From Paracoccus onchidii (lineage in GTDB: Bacteria; Pseudomonadota; Alphaproteobacteria; Rhodobacterales; Rhodobacteraceae): 64,000 bases of DNA. Of this stretch, positions 61,571 through 64,000 are shown in pieces. The DNA is taken from the NCBI RefSeq assembly GCF_028294535.1, contig NZ_JAQBIE010000011.1, forward strand, positions 62,001 to 126,000. The letters are read 5' to 3'. The position numbers and the translations under genes were made by a program. The stretch's first letter is position 1, and each line of letters opens with the position of its first letter. Below the pieces are notes generated by a model. That model was not told the DNA's origin. It did not search any database and was given only the letters and a program-made list of their open reading frames with translations.

Positions 61571-62485
61571 ATGAACATCACCCTGCGTCAATTGCGCTAC
61601 TTTCTGGCCCTGGCCGAACATGGTCATTTCACTCGGGCGGCTGAAACGGCACATGTGACCCAACCGGCCCTGTCCATGCAGATCAAGGCGCTGGAAGACG
61701 CCGCCGGTGCCAGTCTGGTCGAACGCACTTCTGCCGGGATCGTATTGACCCCACGAGGAAGACAGTTGGCCGCCGATGCAAGGCAGGTCATGGCGGCGAT
61801 GTCCGGTCTTGAGCAAGGTTTGCGACAGCCCGGGCAGGGCGGTCGGCTGACATTGGGTATGATCCCGACGGTGGCGCCTTATCTGTTGCCTCAGGCTTTG
61901 CCGGTCTTGCGGGCACGCGATATTGGTCGCGATCTTCATCTGCGTGAGGCGCAGACCGACCGGTTGCTGGATGAGCTTGAAAACGGCCGGTTGGACGCCG
62001 CCGTGGTTGCGACACCTTCTGATCGCGACAATCTGTTGGCCACTCCGTTATTCGCCGATCGGTTTCTGTTGGCCGGCAGCGCCGAACGCATCCGACAGTT
62101 TCAAGATGATCGCGATTCGCCTCGTCCCGAAGATCTTGACCCCGGACAATTGTTGTTGCTGGACGAAGGCCATTGTCTTGGCGATCAGGCGTTGGAAGTA
62201 TGTGGCATTGGCCGCCATCGCAGCCGCCTGGACCTCGGCGCCGCATCGTTGGCGACGCTGTGCAGGCTTGCCGCGCAGGGAATGGGTCTGACATTCCTTC
62301 CCGAAATTGCCCGGGCTCAGGAATTGGCGGCGGCACCCGGATTGGCAACGATCAGCTTTCCAGATCCCCAGCCGTCGCGGCAGGTGTTGTTGATGCGCCG
62401 CGCGACGACAAGCACGGCCGGATGGTTCGACGACTTGGCTCAGATATTGCAAAAGGCGGGGCGGGATCTGCGTTCAGCGGTGTGA
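61571..62485 (+). CDS. oxyR: Hydrogen peroxide sensor OxyR (LysR family)
   Basis: A 304-residue LysR regulator. N-terminal helix-turn-helix FTRAAETAHVTQPALSMQIK; the redox cysteines C202 and C211 in LLLDEGHCLGDQALEVC have the nine-residue spacing of E. coli Cys199 and Cys208, with the GHC-L-x-D-Q context that marks OxyR. Hydrogen peroxide makes the disulfide and activates antioxidant genes. A Prx5 peroxiredoxin gene is convergent just downstream. Confidence 0.9.
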   Translation: MNITLRQLRYFLALAEHGHFTRAAETAHVTQPALSMQIKALEDAAGASLVERTSAGIVLTPRGRQLAADARQVMAAMSGLEQGLRQPGQGGRLTLGMIPTVAPYLLPQALPVLRARDIGRDLHLREAQTDRLLDELENGRLDAAVVATPSDRDNLLATPLFADRFLLAGSAERIRQFQDDRDSPRPEDLDPGQLLLLDEGHCLGDQALEVCGIGRHRSRLDLGAASLATLCRLAAQGMGLTFLPEIARAQELAAAPGLATISFPDPQPSRQVLLMRRATTSTAGWFDDLAQILQKAGRDLRSAV

Positions 62486-62496
62486 ATGAAAGAAAA

Positions 62497-62518
62497 CGGG
62501 GCCGCATATGCGGCCCCG
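62497..62518. terminator. Terminator between oxyR and peroxiredoxin genes
   Basis: A perfect 22-bp palindrome centred on CATATG with GGGGCCG/CGGCCCC arms. On the minus strand it is followed by TTTTCTTTC, so it ends the peroxiredoxin transcript; it may also stop oxyR. Confidence 0.75.
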
Positions 62519-62545
62519 CCATCATGTTCGACTGTCCCGAGCCGA

Positions 62546-63094
62546 TCAGGCCGGTTCGCCAACCTTGGCCTTTTGCAAATAGCCCAGAACCGTTTCAGGC
62601 GAGGATTCCCCATAGGGATCCTCGGCGTGGTTGTCTGCGCGGCCCGGTTCCTCGAACCATGCTTCGACAACTCCGTCATTGATGACAGCTGCATAGCGCC
62701 AGCTGCGGGCACCGAATCCCAGATTGTCCTTGCGCACCAGCATGCCGGCTTTTTCAGTGAATTCACCCGATCCGTCGGGGATGACATTCACATTCGCCAG
62801 ACCCTGCGACTTGGCCCATTGGTTCATGACGAAACTGTCATTCACCGACATGCAATAGATCGCATCGATGCCCAGAGCGCGCATTTCGTCGAACGCCTTT
62901 TCAAATCCCGGCAGCTGATAGGTCGAGCATGTCGGAGTGAACGCACCGGGCAACGAGAACAGCACGACGCGCTTGCCTTTGAAATAGTCGTCCGTGGTCA
63001 GCGTTTCCCAGCGAAACGGGTTGGGCCCGCCGATCGATTCGTCGCGCACGCGGGTTTGAAAGCTGACTTGCGGAAGTGTATCACCGATTTTCAT
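62546..63094 (-). CDS. Peroxiredoxin, Prx5/AhpE-type
   Basis: A 182-residue thiol peroxidase. The peroxidatic Cys56 lies in LPGAFTPTCSTYQLPGF and a second cysteine, C81, in AIYCMSVNDSFVMNQW. The C-terminus lacks a fused glutaredoxin, so it relies on glutathione or thioredoxin from elsewhere. It reduces hydrogen peroxide and alkyl peroxides in the cytoplasm. ATG at 63094 with AAAGGA. Convergent with oxyR, its probable regulator. Confidence 0.93.
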   Translation of the reverse strand: MKIGDTLPQVSFQTRVRDESIGGPNPFRWETLTTDDYFKGKRVVLFSLPGAFTPTCSTYQLPGFEKAFDEMRALGIDAIYCMSVNDSFVMNQWAKSQGLANVNVIPDGSGEFTEKAGMLVRKDNLGFGARSWRYAAVINDGVVEAWFEEPGRADNHAEDPYGESSPETVLGYLQKAKVGEPA

Positions 63095-63114
63095 TGAATT
63101 GTCCTTTCAGCATG
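63082..63114 (-). CDS. Possible 10-residue leader peptide before the peroxiredoxin gene
   Basis: On the minus strand GGGAGGAGG is followed at a good distance by ATG (63114) and the frame MLKGQFNENR, ending in TGA at 63082-63084 inside the peroxiredoxin gene. The overlap would couple translation of the two. Too short to judge by composition. Confidence 0.3.
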
Positions 63115-63243
63115 AATCTGCCTCCTCCCATTTGCCTTGTGCCGCGATGCGGCAACAGGGATATGCACGTGCAGCATGGACAGCGCCGTTGATCAAGCCC
63201 CCTTCAAACGTTAAGTAGGAAAAAAAGCTTCGAAAGATTGATC

Positions 63244-64000
63244 ATGTCCGATCAGACCGCTTCCCAGCCGCCACGCCTGCGGCATCCTGAAAAGGCCCAT
63301 CGGGCCGATCAGAGCCAGCCACGCAAGCCGGACTGGATCCGCGTGAAAGCGCCGACCTCTGAAGGTTACAAGCAAACGCGCGATATCCTGCGAGAAAACC
63401 GCCTTTCGACCGTTTGCGAAGAGGCCGGCTGCCCCAATGTCGGCGAATGTTGGAGCCAGGGCCACGCCACCATGATGATCATGGGCGAAATCTGTACCCG
63501 TGGCTGTTCATTCTGCAACGTCATCACCGGTCGCCCGGATGCCCTGGATGTGTTCGAACCGGGCAGGGTGGCGCATGCTGTTCAGAAACTGGGCCTGAAT
63601 CATGTGGTCATCACTTCGGTCGACCGCGACGATCTGGATGATGGCGGTGCCGAACATTTCGCCCAAACCATTCGCGCGATCCGTCATCGTTCACCCGCAT
63701 CGACCATCGAGGTGCTGACACCGGACTTCCTCAAATCAAAGCCCGGCGCACTGGAAACCGTCGTCGAGGCGCGGCCCGATGTGTTCAACCATAATCTGGA
63801 GACGGTGCCGGGGCTTTACCCCTCGGTGCGGCCCGGCGCGCGCTATTTCCATTCGTTGCGTCTGCTTCAAAGGGTTAAGGAACTGGACCCCGGCATGTTT
63901 ACCAAATCGGGTATCATGGTTGGGCTGGGCGAAGACCGGCAGGGCGTGCTTCAGGTGATGGATGACATGCGCGCTGCCGATGTCGATTTCATGACGATCG
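63244..64000 (+). CDS. lipA: Lipoyl synthase (5' part, cut by window edge)
   Basis: The first 252 residues of a radical SAM enzyme that inserts sulfur into octanoyl groups. The auxiliary cluster cysteines C58, C63, C69 lie in [14 protein letters not shown] and the radical SAM cysteines C84, C88, C91 in [12 protein letters not shown]. Further segments [28 protein letters not shown] and SGIMVGLGE are typical. The start [12 protein letters not shown] at 63244 is probable; the nearest ribosome site is weak. The 3' end lies outside. Confidence 0.95.
   Translation, partial: MSDQTASQPPRLRHPEKAHRADQSQPRKPDWIRVKAPTSEGYKQTRDILRENRLSTVCEEAGCPNVGECWSQGHATMMIMGEICTRGCSFCNVITGRPDALDVFEPGRVAHAVQKLGLNHVVITSVDRDDLDDGGAEHFAQTIRAIRHRSPASTIEVLTPDFLKSKPGALETVVEARPDVFNHNLETVPGLYPSVRPGARYFHSLRLLQRVKELDPGMFTKSGIMVGLGEDRQGVLQVMDDMRAADVDFMTI

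Noticed and set aside
63121-63170. CCTCCTCCC on the plus strand as a CcsR-type small RNA
   Set aside because: No promoter at a fitting distance and no T run after the following TGCCGC/GCGGCA hairpin; the motif is better explained as the complement of a ribosome site.

Overview
The window is high-GC alphaproteobacterial chromosome, most likely from the Rhodobacterales (Paracoccus/Rhodobacter-like). This rests on the mix of genes: a smoEFGK-mtlK type polyol operon, lineage-restricted families that I recognise as DUF6476-, DUF6477- and DUF6456-like, a RutR-controlled reductive pyrimidine operon with an NMT1/THI5-type transporter, a leucine-degradation operon of the mccB-mccA type, and RpoH. No plasmid, phage or CRISPR signal was seen; one nearly intact IS481-family element and one decayed IS3-like remnant are present.

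Layout. 1-2.1 kb: start of a GH1 beta-glucosidase (cut by the window edge), a YigZ/IMPACT protein and a CcdA/SoxV-SoxW thiol-disulfide pair. 2.2-9.8 kb: a polyol uptake and oxidation operon on the minus strand (HAD phosphatase, SorC-type regulator, binding protein, two permeases, ATPase, mannitol 2-dehydrogenase). 9.9-15.5 kb: a membrane protein, a tRNA with anticodon CAT, an M19 dipeptidase, oligoendopeptidase F, and two cobalamin genes (cobD/cbiB and a cobC-like phosphatase). 15.7-23.8 kb: a leucine/isovalerate degradation operon (ivd, an LprI-like periplasmic protein, mccB, mccA, a GST, hmgL, an enoyl-CoA hydratase, an SRPBCC protein).

23.8-34.3 kb: housekeeping genes (glyA, nadK, a degenerate M48-like membrane protein, rpoH, rluD, ubiK, lgt, midA, pgeF, a membrane protein, an Lrp/AsnC regulator). 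34.4-38.1 kb: trxB, an ATP-sulfurylase-like pseudoenzyme, a sulfotransferase and a relic-bearing gap. 38.2-41.5 kb: a PhoQ/PhoP-like two-component system co-transcribed with a PepSY protein and divergent from a His-rich secreted protein. 41.6-49.9 kb: pyrimidine/hydantoin catabolism (ABC transporter, dihydropyrimidinase, an inserted acyltransferase, a carbamoyl-amidohydrolase) divergent from rutR, with a RutR-box-like operator between them. 49.9-50.9 kb: an IS481-type element inserted exactly at the rutR stop codon.

51-64 kb: a TetR regulator, a YcbK-type Tat-exported protein divergent from a YcbB-type L,D-transpeptidase that leads a four-gene operon with an LpxD paralogue, an acyl carrier protein and a ketoacyl synthase; an IalB-family protein; a gap carrying signals for one or two small RNAs; a HerA-like ATPase; DUF6477 and DUF6456 proteins; oxyR convergent with a Prx5 peroxiredoxin; and the 5' part of lipA.

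The strongest candidates for something undescribed are the transpeptidase-LpxD-ACP-KAS operon, the putative small RNA pair at 57.9-58.2 kb, and the sulfurylase-like pseudoenzyme beside a sulfotransferase. All assignments come from reading the sequence and from memory of the families; no database search was run.
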